Origin: CAZGSG01 sp964528095
GTDB taxonomy: Bacteria; Bacteroidota; Bacteroidia; Chitinophagales; Chitinophagaceae
Assembly (NCBI GenBank): GCA_964528095.1
Contig: CAZGSG010000110.1
Span: 1-17,475, forward strand
Direction: 5' to 3'
DNA: 17,475 bases
Under the pieces are notes generated by a model. That model had not been told where the DNA came from, did no database searches, and worked only from the letters and a program-made list of their open reading frames with translations. Positions 1 through 7,466 of the stretch are shown here, piece by piece. Each line of letters opens with the position of its first letter. Position 1 is the stretch's first letter. A program made the translations under genes and the position numbers.

Positions 1-86
1 TGAAGAAGCTGGAAGTGAAAGAAACAGAAAAAAAAGAAAATCCGATCTGGAAAGGATTGGAGAAATTTAAGGATCTCGATAAATAA
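1..86 (+). CDS. C-terminal end of a DUF177/YceD-like protein (5' truncated)
   Basis: The window opens inside a reading frame (codons from base 3) that ends at a TAA at 84-86. The 27 visible residues are very lysine- and glutamate-rich and finish with the motif NPIWKGLEKFKDLDK. A short tail of the form (N/D)P.W..L.K.K is typical of DUF177 (YceD-like) proteins. Those genes commonly sit directly before rpmF and plsX, and rpmF starts only 34 bp downstream here, so the context supports the call. The family is linked to 23S rRNA/L32 biology in some bacteria, but its role in Bacteroidota is not established. With so few residues visible, the identity rests mainly on gene order. Confidence 0.6.
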   Translation, partial: KKLEVKETEKKENPIWKGLEKFKDLDK

Positions 87-120
87 AGAATAATTTTTTC
101 TGATTATTAATAGTTGAGTT

Positions 121-312
121 ATGCCAAATCCCAAACGCAGACACAGTCAGCAAAGAAGCGCAAAGCGCAGAACACATTACAAAGCTACCAGCGCAACATT
201 GACCACTGATAGCACAACTGGAGAAACACATGTACGTCACCGCGCCCACGTTAGTGAAGGTAAACTTTACTATAAGGGTAAGGTAGTGGCCGAAAAGTCG
301 CCAATAAAATAA
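121..312 (+). CDS. rpmF: 50S ribosomal protein L32
   Basis: This 63-residue basic protein is a component of the large ribosomal subunit. It begins with the family hallmark MPNPKRRHSQQRSAKRR, followed by H19 and a threonine-rich middle. It ends with the usual HVRHRAH...G.YYKGK.V block. The length is normal for Bacteroidota L32. The zinc-binding cysteine pairs found in some L32 proteins are absent, so this is a C-minus form, which is common. It lies between a DUF177-like gene and plsX, the widely conserved order, and probably shares a transcript with both. There is no clear Shine-Dalgarno sequence before the ATG, as is usual for this phylum. Confidence 0.97.
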   Translation: MPNPKRRHSQQRSAKRRTHYKATSATLTTDSTTGETHVRHRAHVSEGKLYYKGKVVAEKSPIK

Positions 313-331
313 TAAGAAGCCTGAAAATAGG

Positions 332-402
332 ATCCCTGCATAATACAGGGATAAATTCCAAATTCCATCTTTTCCCTCGGGACCAGATAGAATTTGGAAT
401 TT
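332..402 (+). promoter_or_regulatory. Two stacked hairpins in the rpmF-plsX spacer, made partly of heptamer repeats
   Basis: The first hairpin pairs ATCCCTG (332-338) with CAGGGAT (346-352) across a 7-nt loop. The second starts at the next base: 353-370 pairs with 385-402, an 18-bp stem with one mismatch (C366/A389) and a 14-nt loop. The left arm contains AAATTCC twice in tandem (353-359, 360-366). The right arm contains GAATTTG twice (390-396, 397-403), with another copy at 412-418. No U-run follows the second stem directly, so a simple intrinsic terminator is not obvious. Attenuation, processing or mRNA stability between rpmF and plsX are possible. The structure is seen in the sequence; its function is inferred. 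Confidence 0.55.
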
Positions 403-433
403 GTTATTTTGGAATTTGTATTTTACATCTCCA

Positions 434-1372
434 ATGAATATAGGACTTGATATGATGGGCGGCGATCTGGCCCCGCTGGAAGCCGTAAAAGGAGTGCTGC
501 AGTACTTACAGGAGGAACCTCCCCCCCCTTCGCTTTTTCTTATAGGCGATAAGAGCCAGGTTGATCGTTTGCTGACTGAGCACGATGTTCCGGCAGCCCA
601 TATTACCGTTATTCACGCCGACCAGGTGATCGGGATGCATGAACATCCGACCAAAGCAATGAAAGAAAAACAACAATCTTCTATTGCGATAGGTTTCCAG
701 TTGCTTGCCACCGGTAAAATCGATGCATTTATAAGTGCCGGCAATACAGGGGCCATGTTGGTAGGTGCTTTGTTCAGTATTAAAGCGCTCGAAGGAGTAT
801 TAAGACCTACCATTTCCTCCGTAATACCAAAAGACAATGGAGGCATAGGTTTATTGCTCGATGTGGGACTGAATGCTGATTGTAAACCGGAGCAGCTGAA
901 CCAATTTGCAATAATGGGTTCGGTGTATGCACAACTGATGTTTGGCATCGACAATCCCCGTGTTGGTCTCGTAAATGTCGGAGAAGAAGAAGGCAAAGGC
1001 AATCTACTGGCGCAGGCTACTTATCCCCTGCTGAAAGAGAATAAGCATATTAATTTTATAGGCAATATAGAAGGCCGCGACCTGCTGGTCAATAAGGCAG
1101 ATGTGATGGTCTGCGAAGGTTTTACCGGTAATGTGATCCTGAAAATGGCCGAGTCTTTATATGAAATAAATATTCGCCGCAATAACGGTGATAATTATTT
1201 CGACCGGTTCAATTTTGAGAATTATGGAGGTACTCCCGTACTTGGAGTTGCAAAACCGGTGATCATTGGTCACGGTATCTCCCAGGCACGAGCATTTAAA
1301 AATATGATACTGGTAGCGCAGAAGATGATCGAAAAAAATGTACTGGGCAAGATGAAAGAAGAACTGCAATGA
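434..1372 (+). CDS. plsX: Phosphate acyltransferase PlsX
   Basis: PlsX converts acyl-ACP and phosphate into acyl-phosphate, the donor used by PlsY for the first acylation of glycerol-3-phosphate. It is a peripheral membrane enzyme of phospholipid synthesis. The protein opens with NIGLDMMGGDLAPLEAVKG, the conserved glycine-rich N-terminus. It also contains SAGNTGAMLVGA, LLDVGLNADCKPEQL, GLVNVGEEEGKGN and CEGFTGNVILKMAE, all family landmarks. Length is about 312 residues, normal for the family. The frame extends upstream to 401, but those 11 residues lie in the hairpin/repeat spacer and are not family-like, so the ATG at 434 is preferred. fabH, often found after plsX, is not here: the gene is followed by a terminator. 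Confidence 0.96.
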   Translation: MNIGLDMMGGDLAPLEAVKGVLQYLQEEPPPPSLFLIGDKSQVDRLLTEHDVPAAHITVIHADQVIGMHEHPTKAMKEKQQSSIAIGFQLLATGKIDAFISAGNTGAMLVGALFSIKALEGVLRPTISSVIPKDNGGIGLLLDVGLNADCKPEQLNQFAIMGSVYAQLMFGIDNPRVGLVNVGEEEGKGNLLAQATYPLLKENKHINFIGNIEGRDLLVNKADVMVCEGFTGNVILKMAESLYEINIRRNNGDNYFDRFNFENYGGTPVLGVAKPVIIGHGISQARAFKNMILVAQKMIEKNVLGKMKEELQ

Positions 1373-1410
1373 TTTATTCCGGCAGATTTGCATTCGTCAG
1401 ATAAGGAAAT

Positions 1411-1443
1411 AAAAAAAAGTGGCTGAAATTCAGCCACTTTTTT
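1411..1443. terminator. Bidirectional intrinsic terminator between plsX and the LamG gene
   Basis: GTGGCTGAA (1419-1427) and TTCAGCCAC (1429-1437) form a stem with a tight AAATT-type loop. An A-run lies on the left (1411-1418) and a T-run on the right (1438-1443). The structure therefore provides a U-tract in both directions. It sits between two convergent genes, 39 bp after the plsX stop and about 20 bp from the stop of the minus-strand gene, so it fits termination of both. Confidence 0.9.
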
Positions 1444-1463
1444 ATTAATGCTATTTCTGTAAT

Positions 1464-3137
1464 TTATTGTTTGATGATCTTTTGTACCGATCCATCATTG
1501 AAACGGAGTAAATAATTACCCGGACGCAGTTCTTCAACAGATACCGATTGCTGCACTTTCACAAGCCTGATCTGTTTAAGTATTTTACCCTGCATATCTA
1601 CTAATTGTACATTGGTATTGAGCAACTCTGCTTTGTTTATATCAATTGTAATAGCCGTTTTTGCAGGCACGGGGTATACCGCGATATTGACAAAAGAAGG
1701 ATTGATCACCCATCTTACATCGCTGAACTTTGAACGACCATTAAGATCCTCCTGTCTCAGCCTGTAATAATTTGTTCCTTTTGTTGGTCTCGCATCAGTA
1801 AAGCTATATGTACTGCCATTACCACCATTCGGATCTGCCGCGACAAAACCAATATTAGTCCAGTCATTATTGCCGGTTGACCGTTGTATTTCAAATCCCT
1901 TGTTATCGGTTTCCTGCGCTGTTTTCCAACTCAGCTGTACTCCTGTGGCTTCACGGCTTGCAACAAAGCTTTCAAAATTAACCGGCAGCGCGAACCCTGC
2001 GGATCCGAGAATATACTCTGTGCTTTCGCCAGCCAGTGTCAGTGTATTTGCACCTGTATTCTGTGTAGCAGCGGTAACTGTCCATGCGGCAACAGAATTG
2101 TTTGCTCTTTTGTATAAGCGGATATCTGTTTCAGCCGGGCCAGGTATCGTGTTATTGTAGTTGTAAACTGCCGTGTACTGAGGTGTTACACCTCCTGCCT
2201 GGAATACGCCGAAGTATTTATTATTCGTTCCAAGTCCTACAATACCGGTAGTACTGCTGGGCACCGCATCAACTCTGTACACATGAATTCCCGCAGGAGC
2301 GCCAGATGTGCTGGTCGCCGTAAAAACCTCCCCTGTTCCCGCATGAGTAAGACTGGCCGATTTGGTGACGTTTACATAGTCATGCGCGCTGGCATCGCCA
2401 ATAGCCGCTCCTGACACTACCCAATTGGCAGTACCTACTACTGTTCCGTTATTAGCGCCGGCGGCATCAGTAACTGTAGAGCCACTGCTTGCATCCAGCC
2501 TGTAGTAACTAACAAGATTGGTAACCGGTGGAGATAATTTCTTACACATTCCATCGCGGATCTCGGTTTGAGTAAGAACCCTGTTCCATAATCTAACCTC
2601 ATCAATATTTCCAGACCATTTGGCAAGATAAGTCGCACCATCAAAATAGGCGCCTATTTGCTGTACCGGATCGGTAAGACCAACTGATAAAGAAGTAACA
2701 GGACCTGCTACCAGGATACCGTTCTTATATAAATTTAACTGATTAGTACCTACGTTATACGTAACCGCCACATGTGTCCATACGCTGCCTACAAATGGCA
2801 CTGCTTCCTGGATCTCAACGAAGTTGTTATTGTGTCCTGCGGAAAGCAACCCGTTATTTATCCAAAAAGCGGAATTCTGACCCGAGAGGATATTATTAAA
2901 ATCACCCGGTAGTCCTGTTCCTGTCCAATACACCCATGCTTCTTTGGTATAAGAACCAGTGATGCTGAGCGATCCCAGGGTTACATGTTGCGAGCCGTTA
3001 AATGCTAATGTATTTCCGCTACCCTGTGCAGAGGACACAGTAGAAATACCAGTTGCGATCAAAAGCAGTGATAAATTAAAAATCAATCCCGCTCTTTTCG
3101 CATAGGAAGATGCCTGAAAAAGTAAAGATTCTTTCAT
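1464..3137 (-). CDS. Secreted LamG-domain protein with type IX secretion sorting domain
   Basis: This 557-residue protein has a signal peptide (charged start, then FNLSLLLIATGISTVSSAQG, cleavage expected near residue 38). A LamG/concanavalin A-like domain covers roughly residues 42-235 (FNGSQHVTLG, KEAWVYW, WTHVAVTYN, LNLYKNG, GNIDEVRLWNRVLTQTEI). A middle region of unknown fold follows. Then comes an Fn3-like module around 385-475 (LSWKTAQETDNKGFEIQRS, TNYYRLRQEDLNG), common in Bacteroidota surface proteins. The last 75 or so residues (YPVPAKTAITIDI, VQLVDMQGKILKQ, GNYLLRF, ending KIIKQ) form a type A T9SS C-terminal domain. It should be exported by Sec, then passed across the outer membrane and anchored or released. 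LamG domains usually bind glycans or proteins; no catalytic motif is visible. It is transcribed alone, toward plsX. Confidence 0.88.
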   Translation of the reverse strand: MKESLLFQASSYAKRAGLIFNLSLLLIATGISTVSSAQGSGNTLAFNGSQHVTLGSLSITGSYTKEAWVYWTGTGLPGDFNNILSGQNSAFWINNGLLSAGHNNNFVEIQEAVPFVGSVWTHVAVTYNVGTNQLNLYKNGILVAGPVTSLSVGLTDPVQQIGAYFDGATYLAKWSGNIDEVRLWNRVLTQTEIRDGMCKKLSPPVTNLVSYYRLDASSGSTVTDAAGANNGTVVGTANWVVSGAAIGDASAHDYVNVTKSASLTHAGTGEVFTATSTSGAPAGIHVYRVDAVPSSTTGIVGLGTNNKYFGVFQAGGVTPQYTAVYNYNNTIPGPAETDIRLYKRANNSVAAWTVTAATQNTGANTLTLAGESTEYILGSAGFALPVNFESFVASREATGVQLSWKTAQETDNKGFEIQRSTGNNDWTNIGFVAADPNGGNGSTYSFTDARPTKGTNYYRLRQEDLNGRSKFSDVRWVINPSFVNIAVYPVPAKTAITIDINKAELLNTNVQLVDMQGKILKQIRLVKVQQSVSVEELRPGNYLLRFNDGSVQKIIKQ

Positions 3138-3436
3138 AACTAATAAGTGTTGATTAAAAAAAAGGTTAGCGGATAGGGGAATTTAAGGCCGGGGATTTCT
3201 TAGGAATGGAAGTGCACATCAAGGTAATCATTTTATCAATTACAATCAGACTATGGGGCAAACAATTAAAGAATCCATTGCAGATCATCACCCCGTTTGG
3301 AAGAAACATATCTCCCGATAGTTGATAAAAATCGCAGGAACTATGTGCTTTTCATGCGAATACAAATATAGCGACCTGCCGGGCAATTACCGGCAAAACT
3401 GCTGAAACTTTTATTATGCGACTGGCAGTGACTTCA
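3138..3436 (-). other. 299-bp intergenic region upstream of the LamG gene, with weak promoter and hairpin signals
   Basis: No convincing gene is present. A minus-strand TATATTTG (3363-3370 on the plus strand) matches the Bacteroidota -7 consensus TAnnTTTG. The best -33-like TTTG (3394-3397) is 23 nt away, longer than the usual 19-20, so promoter assignment is weak; it would give the LamG gene a leader of about 220 nt. TGCCGG (3377-3382) and CCGGCA (3390-3395) form a 6-bp hairpin that could help end transcription of the upstream GT-C gene, although only a poor U-tract follows. Confidence 0.35.
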
Positions 3437-5074
3437 TTACCTCACATACACTTCTATATTGCCGGCTGTTTCCTTTCCGCGTCGGGGGGCATAAAAAGAG
3501 TCCACCCTGGTATAGTGTTTCTGAATGCTGTCGCGCACCCGGAAAGGATAAAAATTGTTTAATGTAGGAATATATTCAAAAAGGATGAGGTCATATTGTT
3601 TGTTACCGATCTTTCGCTCAAAATCTTCTGCCTGTTTATTGAACATGGCTACTCCCAGGTGGTACCACAGCGGGTAACCGTGCCCCTTTTCCAACCGGTA
3701 AGGCATTTCTACCGCGAGAGATGTAAGTTCTGACATATTCAGCACCTGAAGATCTTTTTTATTTTTCACTATGTCCATTGCCAGTATCCGCTCCATTCCT
3801 TCAATAGTGGGCCTGGGCATATATATTTTATTCAGCGATTTGAACCGGCTGAAGGTCCAGTCGCCTTCCTGGATAGAAGTTGTATCAACGCTGATCATAT
3901 AGGTTTTTCTATTCACTACATTTTCTCCGTTCACTGCCATTTCTCCTGCCTTCGGTATGGCTCTTTCCGCAAAACGCTGGATATATTTCCAGAACACCCC
4001 GCTCCACCAGAGCATAACTCCCAAAAAGCCAACCAGCATTGGTTTTGACAGGTTAAAATTGATCTCCAGTTTTCTTGATAGTAAAGAAAGTATATATACG
4101 AACGCGAAACTGTGATAAAAGATATTATTATCCGGTGGCGTGTAACTGGTAACCTGCAGAATGGCGGCTTCGCCAAGTATACCGAGTGTGAGTAAAAGAA
4201 AAAGCATTTCGCGGCGATCCTTAAAAATAGCCGCTACATTTTTAAATGATGCCCATAACAATAAAACTATCAGAAACAGGTAGAACCGGATCCATTGCGA
4301 ACTGGTAAAAAAATCATCGATGATCTCAAAAGCCGATACCCGTGCCGTATGTGGGGCCTGCCCGTAATTGAACCAGTAAGAAAAATCATATTTCGTAAAA
4401 GGGAAGATCAGGAGAAAAAGAAAAAACGCGAACAGACCGATATAAGCCGGCAGACCGATCCATTTTTTTTCGGCGATACAGTTATACAAAAGCAATGCAC
4501 AACTGAGCATAAAAGCCATTCCTCCTCCATCCTGCTTTGTCATAAAGGAGAATGCTGTAAACAAACCCGCTCCTGCAAGCCAGGCCAACCGGTACTTATG
4601 TACACTAAAAAAATATTTATGCAGCAAAGCAAGCGCCACCAGTTCATACACGATAACAGTGTGATTGTACCAGGGCCAGAAATTAAAAAAGGAAAAGGAT
4701 ATGCAAAAGAGCAGCACGGCTAATATCCTGATGCCCCATTGTACCGATAGACTTTTTAATATTGAACGGAAAGCAAGGCCCGACAGAATATTTAAAAACA
4801 CCTGCGCCTTTATAAGGCTGATCATCTGGGCACCAAATACCTTGAAAAATACTGCTGGCACGGCCCAGTACATATAACCCATCGGGAGACCAAAATCGCG
4901 GTAAGGCATTTCCCCTTCACTAAGCCGGTAAGCACCTTCCCAGGAAAGAAAGATATTTACCCGGTAAGGAAAAGAAAGAAAAAGCGGAACGATCGCAAAC
5001 AATACTATAATGATTACATCGATTCTTTTGAACATCTTTCCCCAAATACTCGTATTTCCTTTTCCGGCCGTCAT
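3437..5074 (-). CDS. GT-C-like multi-spanning membrane glycosyltransferase (candidate)
   Basis: This 545-residue protein has about ten hydrophobic segments between residues 17 and 365, then a soluble C-terminal region of about 175 residues. The first large loop carries WEGAYRLSEGEMPYRDFGLP (45-64), with acidic residues E46, E55 and D60. The pattern 'eG....G..pY.Df' is typical of GT-C (PMT/ArnT-like) enzymes that take sugars from polyprenyl-phosphate donors at the outer face of the inner membrane. A TKQDGGG segment (179-185) also resembles these proteins. No exact family can be named. It diverges from another GT-C-like gene across 139 bp and lies near genes for a polyprenyl-linked arabinofuranose donor, so it may use that donor; this is inference. 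A downstream start at residue 14 (MFKRID) is possible. Confidence 0.7.
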   Translation of the reverse strand: MTAGKGNTSIWGKMFKRIDVIIIVLFAIVPLFLSFPYRVNIFLSWEGAYRLSEGEMPYRDFGLPMGYMYWAVPAVFFKVFGAQMISLIKAQVFLNILSGLAFRSILKSLSVQWGIRILAVLLFCISFSFFNFWPWYNHTVIVYELVALALLHKYFFSVHKYRLAWLAGAGLFTAFSFMTKQDGGGMAFMLSCALLLYNCIAEKKWIGLPAYIGLFAFFLFLLIFPFTKYDFSYWFNYGQAPHTARVSAFEIIDDFFTSSQWIRFYLFLIVLLLWASFKNVAAIFKDRREMLFLLLTLGILGEAAILQVTSYTPPDNNIFYHSFAFVYILSLLSRKLEINFNLSKPMLVGFLGVMLWWSGVFWKYIQRFAERAIPKAGEMAVNGENVVNRKTYMISVDTTSIQEGDWTFSRFKSLNKIYMPRPTIEGMERILAMDIVKNKKDLQVLNMSELTSLAVEMPYRLEKGHGYPLWYHLGVAMFNKQAEDFERKIGNKQYDLILFEYIPTLNNFYPFRVRDSIQKHYTRVDSFYAPRRGKETAGNIEVYVR

Positions 5075-5107
5075 AAATTTCTCTTTTAGTTGAAACTCGG
5101 TTCAATG

Positions 5108-5139
5108 TTTTCAAATTCTAAATTCTAACCTTATTTTTG
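5108..5139 (+). promoter_or_regulatory. Candidate Bacteroidota promoter for the GT-C gene at 5214
   Basis: TATTTTTG (5132-5139) matches the TAnnTTTG -7 box exactly. TTTT (5108-5111), 20 nt upstream, is a 3/4 match to the TTTG -33 box. The predicted leader is about 68 nt. The spacer contains the exact tandem heptamer AAATTCT (5113-5119, 5120-5126), similar to the heptamers upstream of plsX. No equally good minus-strand promoter for the divergent gene was found in the 139-bp gap. Confidence 0.4.
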
Positions 5140-5213
5140 GAAAGATGTTCTTGTTTTACAAAATTTCCATCCGTCGGTAATCCAGCAGCCAAGATAATTT
5201 TTTTTTCATAAAT

Positions 5214-6479
5214 ATGAATTTAAGTAACAATATTCCTTCCGGTCACTTATTGAAAACCGGCCTGGCTGGATTTTTTATCCTGATCATCATCACTGTTTTA
5301 CATCATCAACCTCCATTATTTGATGAAGTACTTTTTATACCCAATGTTTATTTGTACGAAGAACAGGGATTGACGAGTGAGTTCCTGCGAAATATGACCA
5401 ACCAGGCTCCGGGACCACTCTACCAATTCGTACATGTATTTTTCAAACCCCTTACACATTACCAGAACCCACAATTAAGATTAGTAAATGTCTTTTTACT
5501 GATCCTTACTTTTTTATTGATAGCAAAAATCATTACGCTTATTTCAAAGACCCGGTTCACTCCGGCGCTTACCATTGCTTCCGGTATTATCGCGATCCCG
5601 ATGATGTGGCAGATCTCAGGTATGGCGCTCACCGAAATACCCGCTATTTTCTTCGGTATCCTGTCACTGTTGCTGTTTATCCTCGCGATGTCAAAAGAAG
5701 AGAGCAAACCTGTGCTCGGCTATTTGCTTGCAATTACCGGTGGTATTAGTCTCGGTCTATCCATACTTGGTCGCTCCCCTTTTTTATTATTGGGAGTGGC
5801 AGCCCCGGTTTTTATCCTCTACAAGCTTAAAAGCGTAAAAAGATGGGCCAATGTGTTGCTTTTCCTATTACCTGCCGCCGCTATCTGCATACCCGTATTT
5901 ATGATCTGGGGAGGGCTTTATCCACCGCAACAGCGGTTTGTGAGCCAGGGTGGCATCAGCATATGGAATGGTATTTTATCGCTGGCATATGGCGCCATCG
6001 TGGTCCTGCTCATCGCTCCCCGCTGGTATATTTTCAATAAACGGGTATTGTTTTTACTGATCGGGGGATATATCGTATTGCTGCTGCTCAACTATTTTGT
6101 TTTAAAATACACCTATTACCCGCTTAGTATCACATTGCTGAAGGTTTTTCCGCCTTCCTTTATGTCATTCTATCCGTATATTATCGCGCCCTTTCTTGGC
6201 GTTGCGGCTATCTATTTTTCCTGCTGTTCTCTCGTCCGCCTGTATGAAAACCGGCATAACCCCTACCTGGTCTTTTTCCTGGCCATCGGTTTCCTGCTGT
6301 TATTGTCCAGCTTTAAGGTCACCCATCTTTTTAGTTCAAGATATGTGGCACAAGCTGCGCCATTTTTACTCATCGCGTGTAAAGATTATGATCGCTGGAG
6401 TCTTTCCCGGCTTTTCAGACTGATCATCGGTATCGGCATTGGTATTCTGTCATTGGAAACTTATTTTTCCTTCCGCTAA
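5214..6479 (+). CDS. GT-C-like multi-spanning membrane protein (candidate lipid-linked sugar transferase)
   Basis: This 421-residue, very hydrophobic protein has about 11 predicted membrane segments, starting at residues 15-30. The first extracytoplasmic loop holds F-D-E (D37, E38) and then QAPGPLYQFVH (65-75). This resembles the acidic metal/substrate motif and 'GPLY' loop of GT-C enzymes that use polyprenyl-phosphate sugars. GRSPFLLLG in the middle also looks family-like. Unlike the divergent GT-C gene, it has almost no soluble C-terminal region. It lies 102 bp upstream of the UbiA/DprE1/DprE2/HAD genes on the same strand. That makes it the first candidate for the transferase that uses their lipid-linked product, possibly D-arabinofuranose. 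Membrane topology is directly visible; substrate is inferred. No Shine-Dalgarno sequence precedes the ATG. Confidence 0.68.
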   Translation: MNLSNNIPSGHLLKTGLAGFFILIIITVLHHQPPLFDEVLFIPNVYLYEEQGLTSEFLRNMTNQAPGPLYQFVHVFFKPLTHYQNPQLRLVNVFLLILTFLLIAKIITLISKTRFTPALTIASGIIAIPMMWQISGMALTEIPAIFFGILSLLLFILAMSKEESKPVLGYLLAITGGISLGLSILGRSPFLLLGVAAPVFILYKLKSVKRWANVLLFLLPAAAICIPVFMIWGGLYPPQQRFVSQGGISIWNGILSLAYGAIVVLLIAPRWYIFNKRVLFLLIGGYIVLLLLNYFVLKYTYYPLSITLLKVFPPSFMSFYPYIIAPFLGVAAIYFSCCSLVRLYENRHNPYLVFFLAIGFLLLLSSFKVTHLFSSRYVAQAAPFLLIACKDYDRWSLSRLFRLIIGIGIGILSLETYFSFR

Positions 6480-6529
6480 AGTATTTTCAGTTTAAAAAGG
6501 ATGATTTCACCAAAAATTGATACACACTG

Positions 6530-6561
6530 CTTGTACTTGTAAAGATTGTATATTACTTTTG
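6530..6561 (+). promoter_or_regulatory. Candidate promoter for the arabinofuranose-donor operon
   Basis: TACTTTTG (6554-6561) matches TAnnTTTG exactly. TTG (6531-6533, preceded by C) lies 20 nt upstream as a -33 element. Transcription would begin near 6568, leaving a very short leader of about 14 nt before the TTG start codon at 6582. The site suggests that the UbiA-to-HAD genes can be transcribed independently of the GT-C gene before them. Confidence 0.5.
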
Positions 6562-6581
6562 GTGTTTATAAATCACGCTAA

Positions 6582-7466
6582 TTGAACCTTATACGACTTC
6601 TCCGCATTAAAGATTGGGCAAAAAACTGTTTCCTTTTTATACCCATTTTCTTTGCTTCTGAAATCTTTAATACAGAAAAGGTTCTGGCAGTCCTTCCCGG
6701 ATTTCTTTGCTTTTGCCTCATTGCCAGTTCTATTTATATTATTAATGACTACCGCGACATCGAAGATGATAAAAAACACCCGGAAAAATCCAAACGGCCG
6801 TTAGCGTCAGGTGCTGTTTCCAAACCCCTGGCCCTTGTCGTATTAGCGATTTTACTCATCTCCGGCTTCACCCTGGCTTTTTTTCTGCGCGATAAGTTCT
6901 TCTTCGTCATTGCGATCTATTTTGTGCTGAACCTGGGCTATAGTTTTGGTTTGAAGACCATTCCGATCCTGGACATCATGATCGTATCGGCAGGTTTTGT
7001 GCTGCGGGTAAAAGGTGGTTCGGTGCTTAGCTTCACCGTACTTTCTGAATGGCTGAACATCATGGTCTTTTTGCTGGCTCTTTTTATGGCCGTTGGCAAA
7101 AGAAGAGATGATGTATTGTTGAAATTAAGTTCGGGAACAGACATGCGAAAATCTGTAAAAGGATATAACCTGGAATTCCTGAATATACTTATCGCGCTGA
7201 TCTGTTCTGTTGTTGTAGTCGCCTATTTTATGTATACGATGTCGGATGAGATCATGGCCCAGTATGGCACTCACCGTCTTTATTATACCTGTATTTTTAT
7301 ACTTGCGGGGATCATGCGTTATATGCAGATCATCTTCGTACAGGCCCAGTCGGGTTCTCCTACCAAAATCCTTTATAAAGACCGATTCATTCAGATCTGT
7401 ATTCTACTCTGGATCGCCAGTTTTTATATTATACTTTATATGAAGGATTTAACCCTATTTAAATGA
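6582..7466 (+). CDS. UbiA-family polyprenyl-phosphate phosphoribosyltransferase (DPPR synthase-like)
   Basis: This 294-residue integral membrane protein probably moves 5-phosphoribose from PRPP onto polyprenyl phosphate, the first step to polyprenyl-P-arabinofuranose. It has the N-terminal RIKDWAKNCFLFIPIFFA block and the metal-binding NDYRDIEDD (55-63). HPEKSKRPLASG (66-77) follows. The second half has YSFGLK (120-125), D131 and GFVLRVKGG (138-146), then VGKRRDD (171-177) and a late K..YKDRFIQ block. HP.K..RPLASG and GFVLR are the marks of the DPPR-synthase branch rather than quinone or heme prenyltransferases. The start is TTG at 6582: an in-frame TAA lies immediately upstream and the conserved N-terminus begins within the first residues, so no ATG start is available. 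The stop overlaps the next start (ATGATG). Confidence 0.88.
   Translation: MNLIRLLRIKDWAKNCFLFIPIFFASEIFNTEKVLAVLPGFLCFCLIASSIYIINDYRDIEDDKKHPEKSKRPLASGAVSKPLALVVLAILLISGFTLAFFLRDKFFFVIAIYFVLNLGYSFGLKTIPILDIMIVSAGFVLRVKGGSVLSFTVLSEWLNIMVFLLALFMAVGKRRDDVLLKLSSGTDMRKSVKGYNLEFLNILIALICSVVVVAYFMYTMSDEIMAQYGTHRLYYTCIFILAGIMRYMQIIFVQAQSGSPTKILYKDRFIQICILLWIASFYIILYMKDLTLFK

Noticed and set aside
401..433. Upstream extension of plsX
   Set aside because: The extra 11 residues fall in the heptamer-repeat spacer and precede the natural MNIGLDMMGGD start.
613..1002. 129-codon minus-strand open frame
   Set aside because: It is antisense to the conserved core of plsX and its product has no family features.
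4295..4723. 142-codon plus-strand open frame
   Set aside because: It lies wholly antisense to the GT-C-like gene, has a lysine-rich low-complexity product with no motif, and the opposite strand encodes a clear membrane protein.
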